Below, one piece after another: positions 1-8,976 of a stretch of 64,000 nt of DNA (position 1 is the stretch's first letter; the number at the start of each line of letters is the position of its first letter). The DNA comes from an uncultured Clostridia bacterium. GTDB lineage: Bacteria; Bacillota; Clostridia; Peptostreptococcales; Anaerovoracaceae. The translations under genes and the position numbers were made by a program. The stretch is taken from assembly GCA_934234035.1 (NCBI GenBank), contig CAKQHH010000002.1, positions 62,001-126,000 on the forward strand. Direction: 5' to 3'. Below the pieces are notes generated by a model. It was given only the letters and a program-made list of their open reading frames with translations, made no database searches and was not told the origin of the DNA.

Positions 1-717
1 TACGACCGTCCCGGCACCTACCCCCTCACCATCTACTACGAGGATCAGGTCTATCGGAAATATCAGGTGACCATCAAGGATATGGAAAAGCCGAAATTCA
101 AGAAAGCGAAGGACGTTTATATTTTCAAAGATACGGAGCTGACGGAATACGAACTTCAGGATTTGCTAAAAGGAATGTTCAAGGCCACCGACAATTCCAG
201 CAAGGTGAAGCTGAAGCTCTCCCACGAGAAAATCAACGTTCACAAAGTCCGGAACTACATCGTGCGCGCCACCGCCACCGATCCTTACGGCAACGTTTCC
301 CAGGCGAAGGCCACCTTCCACGTGCAGAAGCCGGCATACGGCGCCATGGGAACCTACGTCTACGTCAGCATTCCGAAGCAAAAGCTGACCTATTTCGTGG
401 ACGGTAAAATCAATATGTCCTCGCCGGTAGTCACCGGCACCCAGGGGGTTCACGATACGCCTCGGGGAAGTTACTATATCAATTCCATGAGCACCGGCAC
501 CCGCCTCAAGGGGCAGGGCTACGATGTCACCGTTCAATACTGGATGGCTTTTATCGGCGGTTCCTTCGGAATCCACAGCGCCCAGTGGCGAGGTGCCTTC
601 GGCGGAAACATCTATCAGTACGGCGGCTCTCACGGCTGCGTCAATATGCCGGTCTACGCCGCCGGAGAACTGTTCCAAAAGGTTGACATCGGCACACCGG
701 TAATTGTGGGAGATTAA
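1..717 (+). CDS. L,D-transpeptidase, YkuD family (5' end outside window)
   Basis: Cell-wall enzyme that cross-links peptidoglycan stem peptides (3-3 links) or attaches proteins to them, acting outside the membrane. The frame is open from base 1, so the true start lies upstream and any signal peptide is not visible. The visible N-terminal ~95 residues look like an Ig-like module. The YkuD catalytic domain starts near base 350 (TYVYVSIPKQKLTYFVDG) and carries the conserved histidine in FGIH and the SHGCVNM motif; the nucleophile cysteine codon is at 637-639. The protein ends soon after the domain (GTPVIVGD), as is usual. The family call is firm; the precise wall substrate cannot be told. Confidence 0.93.
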   Translation, partial: YDRPGTYPLTIYYEDQVYRKYQVTIKDMEKPKFKKAKDVYIFKDTELTEYELQDLLKGMFKATDNSSKVKLKLSHEKINVHKVRNYIVRATATDPYGNVSQAKATFHVQKPAYGAMGTYVYVSIPKQKLTYFVDGKINMSSPVVTGTQGVHDTPRGSYYINSMSTGTRLKGQGYDVTVQYWMAFIGGSFGIHSAQWRGAFGGNIYQYGGSHGCVNMPVYAAGELFQKVDIGTPVIVGD

Positions 718-730
718 AATTCGGATTTGA

Positions 731-771
731 AAAAGGAGCTGCTGCAGTGTGCCCACTGCGCAGCTCCTTTT
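731..771 (+). terminator. Intrinsic terminator after the L,D-transpeptidase gene
   Basis: A nearly perfect hairpin: AAAAGGAGCTG (731-741) pairs with CAGCTCCTTTT (761-771), and GCAGTG (744-749) with CACTGC (754-759). It lies between convergent genes, and the A-rich and T-rich flanks would let it stop transcription from either side. Confidence 0.8.
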
Positions 772-785
772 GACGATTCATTTTT

Positions 786-1358
786 CTATTGTTCAAATTC
801 GACGGTTCCGTTCTCCAGGCTCTTAATCTTCGCCATGCTCAAAACATCGTATCCCTCTTCCCGAAGTGCTTTTCCGCCCGGCTGGAAGGATTTCTCAATG
901 CAGATGCCGATTCCGGCAACTTCCGCTCCGGCCTGCCGGCAGATGTCCAGCAATCCATGCATGGCCTGTCCGTTCGCCAGGAAATCGTCCACGAGAAGCA
1001 CCTTGTCACCATCGTTCAGGGCATTCTCGTTCACCACGATATCGTAATAGCGGTCGTGAGTATAGGAATATACCCGAGACTTATAGGTATCCGAATTCAG
1101 ATTCCGGCTCTTGGACTTCTTGGCGAAAACCATCGGCACGCCGAACTCCTCTGCCGTGATGCTTGCAATGGCAATTCCGGACGCTTCTATGGTTACCACC
1201 TTGGTAATCTCCCGGTCCCCAAAATGTTCTTTCAGCGCCTTTGCAATCTGACGAATCAGACTGACATCGATCTGATGATTCAGAAAGGTATCTACTTTGA
1301 GGATTTCCCCTGGTGCCACTTTGCCGTCTCTGCGAATCCGTTCTTCCATAAATTCCAT
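786..1358 (-). CDS. xpt: Xanthine phosphoribosyltransferase
   Basis: Converts xanthine and PRPP to XMP in purine salvage (cytoplasm). The 190-residue protein matches the Bacillus Xpt pattern over its full length: ILKVDTFLNHQID near residue 20, TKVVTIEASGIA near 52, and the PRPP-binding loop VLLVDDFLANG at 120-130. The start is supported by AAGGAGATT about 8 bases upstream. A TACAAT -10 box lies at 1399-1404 on this strand, with only a weak -35. Many xpt genes have a guanine riboswitch; the leader here is too short for one and shows none of its conserved loops. No pbuX permease follows. It stands alone between convergent and tandem neighbours. Confidence 0.95.
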   Translation of the reverse strand: MEFMEERIRRDGKVAPGEILKVDTFLNHQIDVSLIRQIAKALKEHFGDREITKVVTIEASGIAIASITAEEFGVPMVFAKKSKSRNLNSDTYKSRVYSYTHDRYYDIVVNENALNDGDKVLLVDDFLANGQAMHGLLDICRQAGAEVAGIGICIEKSFQPGGKALREEGYDVLSMAKIKSLENGTVEFEQ

Positions 1359-1459
1359 ATCGACCTAATCTCCTTGTCTTGTTTCATAAATTGTTATCAT
1401 TGTACCACATTCGCACAAACGATGGGATATTGTTTTCGGATTTCTTTCGGTTTTTTGCC

Positions 1460-1825
1460 CTAGGCGCCGAACATGCGCTGGGCGATGTACACCGCCAGAA
1501 TTCCCAATACCAGGCTCACCCCCATGTACGTGAGTGCTACGCCGGAAGCGCCGTTCATCATCAAATCATGGTTTTCCAGCGCGAAGGAAGAGAACGTGGT
1601 AAAACCCCCGCAGATTCCCACCTTCAGAAAAAGCACCGTCCGAGGATTCAAGGCCTCCCGGGATGCCAGAGCCGCCACCACCCCGATGAGGAACGCTCCC
1701 GCAATATTGATGATAAATGTTTTTATCGGAAAACCGCTTTCCGGGTTCATATCCAGAAGTCCCACGAGATATCGGAGCACCGCCCCCACGAAACCGCCGG
1801 CGCCCACAACCAGGCATTCAATCAT
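1460..1825 (-). CDS. crcB: Fluoride ion channel Fluc/CrcB
   Basis: Small dual-topology membrane channel that expels fluoride from the cytoplasm. It has 121 residues and four hydrophobic segments, with the family signatures GGFVGAVLRY near the N-terminus, NIAGAFLIG in TM2 and GFTTFSSF near residue 73, which contributes the pore phenylalanines and the sodium site. ATG at 1825 is preceded by GGAAAGGAGAGGG. The frame stays open upstream, but that part is not CrcB-like. Firmicutes often carry two crcB copies; only one is here, and Fluc works as a homodimer, so one gene is enough. A promoter and a hairpin lie just upstream. Confidence 0.95.
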   Translation of the reverse strand: MIECLVVGAGGFVGAVLRYLVGLLDMNPESGFPIKTFIINIAGAFLIGVVAALASREALNPRTVLFLKVGICGGFTTFSSFALENHDLMMNGASGVALTYMGVSLVLGILAVYIAQRMFGA

Positions 1826-1846
1826 TGATCCCTCTCCTTTCCAACT

Positions 1847-1876
1847 AAAAGGAGGCCTCCCCGCGGAAAGCCTCCT
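1847..1876 (-). terminator. Hairpin between the crcB promoter and the crcB ribosome site
   Basis: On the minus strand GGAGGC pairs with GCCTCC (1851-1856 with 1870-1875) and is followed by CTTTTAG, an intrinsic-terminator layout. It can end transcripts from the upstream TSUP remnant. Because the promoter at 1887-1915 lies before it, it also sits in the crcB leader and may attenuate crcB. Confidence 0.65.
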
Positions 1877-1886
1877 GAATGTACTT

Positions 1887-1915
1887 ATTATAGTATCTCG
1901 ATGGAATCTTTTCAA
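1887..1915 (-). promoter_or_regulatory. Promoter for crcB
   Basis: Minus-strand TTGAAA (1910-1915) and perfect TATAAT (1887-1892) are separated by 17 bases. Predicted transcription begins near 1880, immediately before the hairpin at 1847-1876. Confidence 0.7.
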
Positions 1916-1926
1916 TAGTCTTTGGA

Positions 1927-2325
1927 CTATTCTGCCTTGGCCGGAATGCTTTTGGCTGCCTTCTTCGGCTCCCGGCTCTTCGCGTAATCCCGGATAAACA
2001 TGATTGCTGTGTAGAATACCACGGCCACCACGATCCACAGCAGAATGGTCAGCGGCACGCTCTTCACGAACATGTACGCAATCAGCGCACCCAGCGATCC
2101 GAAGGTCGCGTTGGTCAATGTGGCAATCATATCGTACCGACCGAATTTGATGAATTCCGGGCCGGCGCCAAAGGTCATCAGGAACGCACATCCGCCCATC
2201 ATAATCGGGAATGCGGACTGAACGTTCATGCCCATCATGGAAACCAGTGCAAACGTCGGCGCGTATGCTCCGACACCGATGGTCATAAAAGCACCCACGA
2301 AGAATTCAACGATAACGGAAGTCGA
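1927..2325 (-). pseudogene. TSUP (TauE/SafE) family permease, C-terminal remnant
   Basis: The readable frame gives about 132 residues ending PAKAE, with four hydrophobic stretches and glycine-rich TSUP-like sequence (FMTIGVGAYAP, MMGGCAFLMTFGAG). TSUP permeases are usually 240-300 residues. Here the frame is open only back to codon TCG at 2323-2325 and is cut by TAG at 2326-2328, although residues just before the first possible start (GTG at 2298) still look like family sequence (STSVIVEFFVGAFMT). The N-terminal half is missing and no fragment of it is seen upstream. A short protein starting at GTG 2298 could be made, but a working permease is unlikely. Confidence 0.72.
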
Positions 2326-2477
2326 CTAATTTTTAACGCAAGGACGGAAATCTGTACTTGCGGATATTGGGGGTATATTTTTACATATTTTTATAAACTG
2401 TTTTTCACATTTTTATAGAACTGCCGGAAGTCGCCGGGGAGTGTAATATTTTTTTATCAAAAATACACAAATGGATA

Positions 2478-2506
2478 TGTTCGAATTCGGCGCAATCGTG
2501 TATAAT
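2478..2506 (+). promoter_or_regulatory. Probable promoter in the 2326-2610 gap
   Basis: TATAAT at 2501-2506 with only a weak -35 match around 2478-2483. It would start a leader of about 100 bases before the gene at 2611. The rest of this roughly 285-base AT-rich gap holds no gene and no riboswitch I can recognise. Confidence 0.45.
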
Positions 2507-2610
2507 TGTCCAGTGGTTTTATGAACATACAGATCTGTACTTCTCCGAGAAGCGCAGTACTTCATGTTATATTGTGACAGATTTTGTTAAAAGAAAGAGG
2601 AGGGTTCGCA

Positions 2611-3414
2611 ATGAAGGAATCAATTCCAAGAATAACCGGCACGCTTCGTGCCCATACCATTGAAATGCCGGACGTCATTCGAGAAGCTTCGGGCATCATC
2701 GTGCTGGGTCGAAAAATTCGATCGTTAATTTTCTCCACGGATATCGCCATTATTCGAAACTGCGATGCGGATGCGGTTCTGGCCGTGTACCCGTTCACTC
2801 CGCAGCAGGTGATTTCCGAGGCCATCATCAACGCCTCCTCCATTCCTGTTTTCGTCGGCGTGGGCGGCGGCACCACCAAGGGGCTTCGCTCCGTGTACAT
2901 GGCTCAGGATGCGGAAGCGCAGGGAGCTTTCGGCGTTGTGGTAAACAATCCCATGAGCAACAGCAACATCCGCTTCATCAAACGGGTCATCGATATCCCG
3001 GTGGTTTCCACAGTGATTGATTCCACCGGAATTCAGGAACGGCTGGATGCCGGCGTCACCATCCTCAACGTGGCAGCCGGAAAGAATACCGCAGATGTGG
3101 TTCGGGAAATTCGGAAGGACTTCCCGAAGGTTCCGATTATCGCCAGCGGCGGCAAGACGGACGAGTCCATCCGCCGTACCATTGAGGCCGGTGCCAATGC
3201 CATCGTCTACACACCGATTTCCTCTTCCGCGATTTTCTCCAACATGATGGACGAATACCGGACAGAGAAGAACCGGAATCCGGAGCTTACCTTCAAAACC
3301 CTGGATTCCAAGAAGGACGAGCTGGTGGATCTGATTGGCTTGCTGCATCAGCAGACGGATTTGGATTTGAACTTGGAGCCGACGGAGAAAAAGCCGGAGG
3401 AAGAGAAAAAGTAG
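2611..3414 (+). CDS. TIM-barrel protein of unknown substrate
   Basis: A 267-residue cytoplasmic protein; ATG 2611 is chosen because AGAGGAGGG lies 7 bases upstream, while the longer in-frame start has no ribosome site. The sequence alternates beta strands and helices as in a (beta/alpha)8 barrel: DADAVLAVYPFTPQQ, SIPVFVGVGGGTTKG, DIPVVSTVIDS, DAGVTILNVAAG, VPIIASGGKTDES and GANAIVYTPISSS. The late glycine strand IIASGGKTDES resembles the phosphate-binding end of HisF/ThiG-type barrels. The C-terminus is a charged KKPEEEKK tail. I do not know its reaction. It is monocistronic, with its own terminators. Confidence 0.7.
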   Translation: MKESIPRITGTLRAHTIEMPDVIREASGIIVLGRKIRSLIFSTDIAIIRNCDADAVLAVYPFTPQQVISEAIINASSIPVFVGVGGGTTKGLRSVYMAQDAEAQGAFGVVVNNPMSNSNIRFIKRVIDIPVVSTVIDSTGIQERLDAGVTILNVAAGKNTADVVREIRKDFPKVPIIASGGKTDESIRRTIEAGANAIVYTPISSSAIFSNMMDEYRTEKNRNPELTFKTLDSKKDELVDLIGLLHQQTDLDLNLEPTEKKPEEEKK

Positions 3415-3425
3415 GAGATGAAGGG

Positions 3426-3462
3426 AGTGGATTCCGCGCAGCGGCGGAATCCACTTCCTTTT
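3426..3462 (+). terminator. Intrinsic terminator after the TIM-barrel gene
   Basis: AGTGGATTCCGC (3426-3437) pairs perfectly with GCGGAATCCACT (3444-3455), followed by TCCTTTTG. Confidence 0.8.
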
Positions 3463-3533
3463 GATTTGGCGATGGTCGGGGCGGCGGTCGAGGCGGTCTG
3501 GGCGCCGTCCACGGGCGGCCACCTATCCCATCC

Positions 3534-3570
3534 AAAAATCCCCGAAGCGCATTCCGCTTCGGGGATTTTT
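3534..3570. terminator. Bidirectional terminator
   Basis: A 16-bp perfect stem (3534-3549 with 3555-3570) opens with AAAAATCCCC and closes with GGGGATTTTT. It sits between convergent genes and would work on both strands. Confidence 0.85.
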
Positions 3571-3596
3571 ATCTTCCTTATCTACCTTATCTTCTT

Positions 3597-5009
3597 TTAC
3601 TTATCCATTTCTAGCCGCTGGGATTCCGGAGTCCCGAAGTAATCCTTTACCAGGTGAATTACCGTGCCGGAGAGCAGGAATACCGCGATCAAGTTCGGGA
3701 TAATCATCAAACCGTTGAAGGTATCCGCCAGAGACCAGAGCAGGCCCAGGTCCATGGTAGCACCGATGATTGCCACCAGCGCGTAGACAACGATGAAAGG
3801 TTTTACAATCTTCGGTCCGAAGAGATACTCAATGCAGCGGGAGCCGTACAGTCCCCATCCAAGGATGGTGGAGAAGGCAAAGCAGCAAAGCGCTACCGCC
3901 AGCAGGATGGAAATCCATCCGCCGAAGGTGGTGGTGAAACCGCTGATGGTGAGCTCTGCACCGGCAGCCTGTCCGTACTCGATATTGATTCCGCTGCAGA
4001 GAATAGCCAGCGCGGTCAGCGTGCAGATTACGATGGTGTCGGCGAAAACCTCAAAGATTCCCCACATACCCTGCTGAATCGGGTGTGCTACATCGGAGCT
4101 GGCGTGGGCGATGGATCCGGTACCCAGGCCGGCTTCGTTGGAGAAGATTCCCCGGGACACGCCTCTTCTCATACTGATAAAGAGAGAACCTACCACACCG
4201 CCGGTAACGGAACGAGGATTGAACGCTCCTTCAAAGATGGACTGGAATACTTCCGGCACCCGTTCGTAATTTACAGCTACCAGAATCAGTCCCATTGCAA
4301 TATAGAACACGGCCATAAAAGGAACCAGTTTCGACGTAACGTTTCCAATTCTCTTGATGCCGCCCAGCAGGATCAGCAGAACCAGAGCGGCAATCAGAAT
4401 GCCGATTCCCAGATTCACATTTCCCACATTATCTTCATTGAACACATTGAAGTTGAACAGTGCGGAATCGATGGATGCCACGATGGTATTGACCTGCGTC
4501 GCATTTCCCGTTCCGAATACCGTCAGCACGCCCAGGATGGAATACAGCACCGCCAGGAACTGCCATTTTTTGCCAAGGCCGTTCTTGATGTAGTACATCG
4601 GGCCGCCGACCCAGTCTCCCTTGTCATTTCTCTCCCGGAAGTGCACCGCCAAGGTTACCTCTGCGAATTTCGTGCACATGCCCAGCAGTGCGGAGCACCA
4701 CATCCAGAAAACAGCACCCGGACCGCCCAGGGCAATCGCACCGGCCACACCGGCGATATTACCGGTTCCCACGGTGCCCGCCAACGCGGTACATACGGAC
4801 TGGAACGGCGTCAGTGCACCCTCTTCCGCCTCTTTCTTATCGAACATCGTGCCAAAAGTATGCTTCAGAACGTATCCGAACTTCCGGAACTGCAATCCCT
4901 TGGTTCGAATCGTCAGGAGAATTCCCACACCGATGATGCACACCATGGATGGAACACCCCAGATGAAAGCATTCACCGAATTGTTCACTTCTTCAATAAT
5001 ATGTAACAT
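3597..5009 (-). CDS. Sodium:alanine symporter (AGCS family)
   Basis: Imports alanine or glycine with sodium. The 470-residue membrane protein has about 11 hydrophobic segments and the AGCS signatures TALAGTVGTGNIAGVAGAIA (near residue 75), the conserved GGPGAVFWMW stretch and the SRGIFSNEAGLGTG motif. ATG 5009 follows GGAGGGAAACA; the track start further upstream lacks a ribosome site. The promoter at 5066-5094 is strong. It stands alone between terminator and promoter. The exact amino acid cannot be told from sequence. Confidence 0.93.
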   Translation of the reverse strand: MLHIIEEVNNSVNAFIWGVPSMVCIIGVGILLTIRTKGLQFRKFGYVLKHTFGTMFDKKEAEEGALTPFQSVCTALAGTVGTGNIAGVAGAIALGGPGAVFWMWCSALLGMCTKFAEVTLAVHFRERNDKGDWVGGPMYYIKNGLGKKWQFLAVLYSILGVLTVFGTGNATQVNTIVASIDSALFNFNVFNEDNVGNVNLGIGILIAALVLLILLGGIKRIGNVTSKLVPFMAVFYIAMGLILVAVNYERVPEVFQSIFEGAFNPRSVTGGVVGSLFISMRRGVSRGIFSNEAGLGTGSIAHASSDVAHPIQQGMWGIFEVFADTIVICTLTALAILCSGINIEYGQAAGAELTISGFTTTFGGWISILLAVALCCFAFSTILGWGLYGSRCIEYLFGPKIVKPFIVVYALVAIIGATMDLGLLWSLADTFNGLMIIPNLIAVFLLSGTVIHLVKDYFGTPESQRLEMDK

Positions 5010-5065
5010 TGTTTCCCTCCAATAACTTATTAACCAAAACCTTGTAAAAAGTAACAACGGAATTT

Positions 5066-5094
5066 ATTGTACCGAAATTCATACACTTTTTCAA
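5066..5094 (-). promoter_or_regulatory. Promoter of the sodium:alanine symporter gene
   Basis: Minus-strand TTGAAA (5089-5094), 17-base spacer, TACAAT (5066-5071). The 5010-5343 gap holds this promoter, the opposing one at 5271-5299 and otherwise AT-rich sequence without a gene. Confidence 0.75.
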
Positions 5095-5270
5095 TAGTTT
5101 TTATGAATTAATGATAATAATTTATCGAATTTTTTATGTTTTTATACAATATTTTCCAATTTGGAATTGCATTATAAAAATAAGCACGAAATTCTAAGGT
5201 CGTTCGGCAGTCCGGGCGAAGTGGCAATTCTCTTTTTATTTGATGTGGCATCTTTGTTGTTTCTTTTACT

Positions 5271-5299
5271 TTCCAACAACCGTATATTTTTGGTATAAT
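5271..5299 (+). promoter_or_regulatory. Extended -10 promoter of the antiporter gene
   Basis: TGGTATAAT gives a perfect TATAAT at 5294-5299 with an upstream TG. The -35 position (5271-5276, TTCCAA) is weak, as is common with extended -10 promoters. Confidence 0.65.
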
Positions 5300-5343
5300 G
5301 TATACAAGTATTCGCTATATCCTTGAATGACGAAAGGAGTCCT

Positions 5344-7635
5344 ATGCACATACCATCTCTCGTAATCGACCTGGCCATGATGCTTCTGGCCGCCGGAATT
5401 GTCAGCGTGATTTTCCGCAAAATACACCTTCCGGTCATCCTGGGCTATATCGCCGTGGGTTTTCTGATCAGCCCGTACTTTCCCATGTTTTTCAACGTGG
5501 AGGATGTGCCCGCCATCGACACCCTCAGCGAAATCGGCGTAATTATCATTCTGTTTCACATCGGTCTGGAATTTGATTTCCACAAGCTGCTCAGCGTGGG
5601 CAGTACCGCCATCGTCACTGCACTGGTAAAGATGGGCGGCGTGCTGGTGGTGGGATACCTGTTCGGGGACCTGATTGGGCTGTCCCAGATGAACTGCATT
5701 TTCCTGGGAACCATGCTGGCCATCAGTTCCACCGTGGTTATTCAGAAATGTTTTGAGGATCTAAAGGTCACCGGGGAGAGATACACGTCCCTGGTTATGG
5801 GAGAGCTGATTATGGAAGACCTGATCGGCGTGTTCATGATGGTCATCCTGGCCTCCCTGTCCGTGGGTCAGAGCGGCGGCGAGAGCGTTGTCAGCAAGCT
5901 GCTCCTCATGGGCTGCTACCTGTTGGTATGGCTGATTGTGGGAATCTACTTCCTGCCAACCCTGCTGAACCGCGTCATGCACCTTCTCAACCGGGAGATG
6001 CTCATCGCCCTGTCTTTGGGCATCTGCTTCACCCTGTCCCTCCTGGCGAAACAGCTGGGATTCTCCGTGGAGCTGGGGGCGTTTCTGGCGGGATCCTTCT
6101 TTGCGGGAACCAACCACGCGAAGGAAGTGGAGCACGCATCCGAAAGCATTAAGGATATGTTCGCCGTAATTTTCTTCGTATCTGTGGGCATGAAGGTGGA
6201 TCCATCTGTCATTGCGGAGCACTGGACCTCCATCATCCCGATTGCGATTATCGCGGTGATTGCCAAGCTGATTTTCGCCACATTGGGTATGATTCTTTCC
6301 GGACAGCGGATGGAAACCTCCTTGAAGAGCGGTTTCAGTCTGGCGCCAATCGGAGAATTCTCCTACATCATCGCGGCGCTGGGAATCTCCCTGGGGGTAA
6401 TGGATGAATACCTCTATCCGGTTATCGTGGCGGCTTCCATACTCACCACCCTGGCCACCCCGGTGCTCATCCGGAATTCCTCCAAGGTAGCGGCGTTTAT
6501 GCGGAAGCACCTTCCGAAAAAGATCCTGGAGAAAATCGATCAATATACCTCCAACGAACAGGACGAGACGGACCACACCCACGACTGGCTGGTGATGATT
6601 CGAAACTTCTTTTCCAGCCTTCTCCTGTACGGCATCATCATGCTGGTGACCGCCATTGCGGGAGTGCGCCTGCTGTATCCGTCCCTGCTTCAGGTTATGC
6701 CGAAGAAATTCTCCGGCATCGCTACCTGCCTGCTGGTGTACATCGTCATCGCGATTTTTGCCCGGCCGATGCTGCGCCTTCGGGACACCACCTTTACCAA
6801 GCTGTGGCTGGACCGCAAAGCCAACCGGCCGCCGCTGGTGATTCTGGCCCTGCTGAACGTGCTGACCATCGCGTATATTGCTTTTATCCCGATTCACCAC
6901 ATCTTCGGTGCTCGGAGAATGCTGCTGCTGGGCGTTGCCCTCATCGCCATCCTCACCATGAGCAAGACAGACGTAGTGGCGACTTTCTACCTTCAGCTGG
7001 AAACTCGGTTCCTCCGGAATCTGAACGAGAAAACCCTGACCCATGTGGCTCAGAGCCAGGGACCGCAGGAATGGCTGGACGAAGACATTCACATCGTGTC
7101 CTACTACGTGCCGAAGGATGCGGAGTACATCGGTCAGACGCTGGAACAGCTGGCGTGGGGTAAGTACAACAACATCCTGGTAACGAAAATCCGCCGGGGC
7201 AAGCACACCTACACCCTGCCTCACAGCGGTTTCAAGATCCAGGCCGGCGACAAGCTGTACCTGGTGGGTCAGATGAACGACATCCTGCAGATTAAGGAAA
7301 TTCTTTTCCCGGATGTGGATCGCCGAATCCGCACCCTGGAGCAGTTCATGGAAAGTGACTACCCGGATACCCAGCACGCACTGGCCTGCCTGGCCATCGA
7401 AGTGAACGGTTCCGAGCCGTACTGCGGTCAGGCCATCATCAACTCCAAAATCCTCAGCAAAGCCCGCTGCATGATTCTGGGCATTCAGAAGGACGGCTAC
7501 CCGGTGCTGATGCCAAGCGCTTACCTGAAAATCCAGAAGGGCGATGTGCTGTGGGTCATGGGCTCCAACAACAACGTGGGCCGTCTGGCTTCCTACAGCT
7601 TGGGGGCCGAGGAAGAGCCGGAAATTATCTCATAA
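5344..7635 (+). CDS. CPA2 family cation:proton antiporter with C-terminal TrkA_C domains
   Basis: Membrane antiporter exchanging K+ or Na+ for protons (KefB/YbaL-like). ATG 5344 follows AAAGGAG; 763 residues. The N-terminal ~390 residues form the Na/H exchanger fold, with LGYIAVGFLISPYF, the helix motif SSTVVIQK and the conserved GELIMEDLIGV and GFSVELGAFLAG segments. A second hydrophobic block follows near 430-540. The C-terminal ~200 residues carry two TrkA_C-like regulatory modules (GFKIQAGDKLYLVGQ and YLKIQKGDVLWVMGS), which bind ligands in relatives. There is no obvious Rossmann TrkA_N nucleotide-binding domain. It is followed by a clear terminator. Confidence 0.92.
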   Translation: MHIPSLVIDLAMMLLAAGIVSVIFRKIHLPVILGYIAVGFLISPYFPMFFNVEDVPAIDTLSEIGVIIILFHIGLEFDFHKLLSVGSTAIVTALVKMGGVLVVGYLFGDLIGLSQMNCIFLGTMLAISSTVVIQKCFEDLKVTGERYTSLVMGELIMEDLIGVFMMVILASLSVGQSGGESVVSKLLLMGCYLLVWLIVGIYFLPTLLNRVMHLLNREMLIALSLGICFTLSLLAKQLGFSVELGAFLAGSFFAGTNHAKEVEHASESIKDMFAVIFFVSVGMKVDPSVIAEHWTSIIPIAIIAVIAKLIFATLGMILSGQRMETSLKSGFSLAPIGEFSYIIAALGISLGVMDEYLYPVIVAASILTTLATPVLIRNSSKVAAFMRKHLPKKILEKIDQYTSNEQDETDHTHDWLVMIRNFFSSLLLYGIIMLVTAIAGVRLLYPSLLQVMPKKFSGIATCLLVYIVIAIFARPMLRLRDTTFTKLWLDRKANRPPLVILALLNVLTIAYIAFIPIHHIFGARRMLLLGVALIAILTMSKTDVVATFYLQLETRFLRNLNEKTLTHVAQSQGPQEWLDEDIHIVSYYVPKDAEYIGQTLEQLAWGKYNNILVTKIRRGKHTYTLPHSGFKIQAGDKLYLVGQMNDILQIKEILFPDVDRRIRTLEQFMESDYPDTQHALACLAIEVNGSEPYCGQAIINSKILSKARCMILGIQKDGYPVLMPSAYLKIQKGDVLWVMGSNNNVGRLASYSLGAEEEPEIIS

Positions 7636-7640
7636 AAATA

Positions 7641-7676
7641 GGAAGTGTTTTGCCGCCGCAAAACACTTCCTTCTTT
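7641..7676 (+). terminator. Intrinsic terminator after the antiporter gene
   Basis: GGAAGTGTTTTG (7641-7652) pairs with CAAAACACTTCC (7659-7670), followed by TTCTTTTTATT. It reaches the stop codon of the convergent gene at 7677. Confidence 0.88.
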
Positions 7677-8831
7677 TTATTCCTGCGCTTCCGATTCTTC
7701 CACGCTCACATCCACGCCGTTCACCGTGACCCCTTCGCACAGCGGAATCAACAGGTACTCCCGGCCGTCGATGACCTGCGTTTTCACCGAGTAGATCTGC
7801 TCCGGATCCACCGCGATATCCGCCTCCGGAGTGTGCACCCGGAATTTTCTTTTTTCGATGATATTGTTGGGATTCAGCGCCTCTTCCTCGCCGAAGTACT
7901 TCCGGCAGGTCTCGCCGAAGGTCTCAATCCGTTCCTCCGAAACCCCGCTGTCTTTCAGAATTTCATTCACCTCGTTGATGAGAATCACCGGCGCGTTGGG
8001 ATCCCGGCTCTCCTTGTGCTCCTCGATTCGCTGACGGAGCGAATTGGTCACCGCCTGCACCACCTCCAGGCTGCACTCCTCCTCCAGCGCCTCGCTCAGA
8101 GCGCCGCCGAAGGCATTCTTCTGTTTTTCCGGCGCAATCGGCGGCTGGGCCGCATTGAAAAGCGCCTGAATCAGCTCCTCATGAATCTCCGAGGAACTTC
8201 TGCTGTAATACAGGGCGCCGTAAATATTGGTGGTACGGTCATCGAAGCACGGGAACATGAATCCCATCTGGGGATTGGACAGAATGCTTCCCGTCGCCGC
8301 ACCTCGGAACAGCTTGTCCTCCGCCATGTACCGGAGGGCCGCTTTGGAATCCTTCACCGGACAGACAGTGCAGATGAAGTAATCGAACTGATCCGTGGAA
8401 TCCTCATCCCATTCCTCATTGTTTCCGGCTTTGTACGGCACATCGTAAGTATCCGCCAAAAGCAGAATCACGTAGCTAGTCTCTTCCAGCATCAGGGAAT
8501 CGATAATTCTCCGATACAGCACCTGCCGCAGGTTCTCATCCTTCAGCCCGCTCATGCGCAGCCCCTGCAGCAGCCGGTGCTCGTCGCTGCTTTCCACCTG
8601 CGCCGTGGTGAAATCGATATTCATCAGATTCCGTCCCAGGCCGCCGGACAGGGTCTTCCGGAACAGCTGAGAGTACATCTCCTTCTCCTCCTGATCCATC
8701 TGAATCACCTGCATATCCATATCCGACACGATTTCCCGCGCCGCATTCACGTAGCAGCCGTACACATGGCCGAAATTATCCATCTCCGGACGAATCCGCT
8801 TCTTGATTTCCCTGATTTCTTTCCGATTCAT
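7677..8831 (-). CDS. DUF4317 domain-containing protein
   Basis: A 384-residue soluble protein of unknown function, belonging to the DUF4317 family common in Clostridia. Characteristic features are the start MNRKEIREIKKRIRPE, the early FGHVYGCYVN motif, the middle DYFICTVCPVKD strand and the MGFMFPCFDDRTTNIYGALYYS block near residue 185. The C-terminus is acidic. ATG 8831 follows AAGAAGGGG; a longer in-frame extension has no ribosome site. No transmembrane segment or signal peptide is visible. It is transcribed alone, back to back with the ABC-F gene. Confidence 0.85.
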   Translation of the reverse strand: MNRKEIREIKKRIRPEMDNFGHVYGCYVNAAREIVSDMDMQVIQMDQEEKEMYSQLFRKTLSGGLGRNLMNIDFTTAQVESSDEHRLLQGLRMSGLKDENLRQVLYRRIIDSLMLEETSYVILLLADTYDVPYKAGNNEEWDEDSTDQFDYFICTVCPVKDSKAALRYMAEDKLFRGAATGSILSNPQMGFMFPCFDDRTTNIYGALYYSRSSSEIHEELIQALFNAAQPPIAPEKQKNAFGGALSEALEEECSLEVVQAVTNSLRQRIEEHKESRDPNAPVILINEVNEILKDSGVSEERIETFGETCRKYFGEEEALNPNNIIEKRKFRVHTPEADIAVDPEQIYSVKTQVIDGREYLLIPLCEGVTVNGVDVSVEESEAQE

Positions 8832-8976
8832 TCTATAGTAACCCCTTCTTATTTTTATAAAAACAACTTCCCTATTATAACAGATTTCCGCCCATTCCAC
8901 ATGATAATTTGGTGTACGCAATTTCCGCGGAATCTGATATAATGAAACAGACTATTTTCACAACGAAAGGAACACT

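Noticed and set aside
1359..1459. Guanine (purine) riboswitch before xpt
   Set aside because: The leader after the likely -10 is under 45 bases and has none of the conserved purine-aptamer loop sequence.
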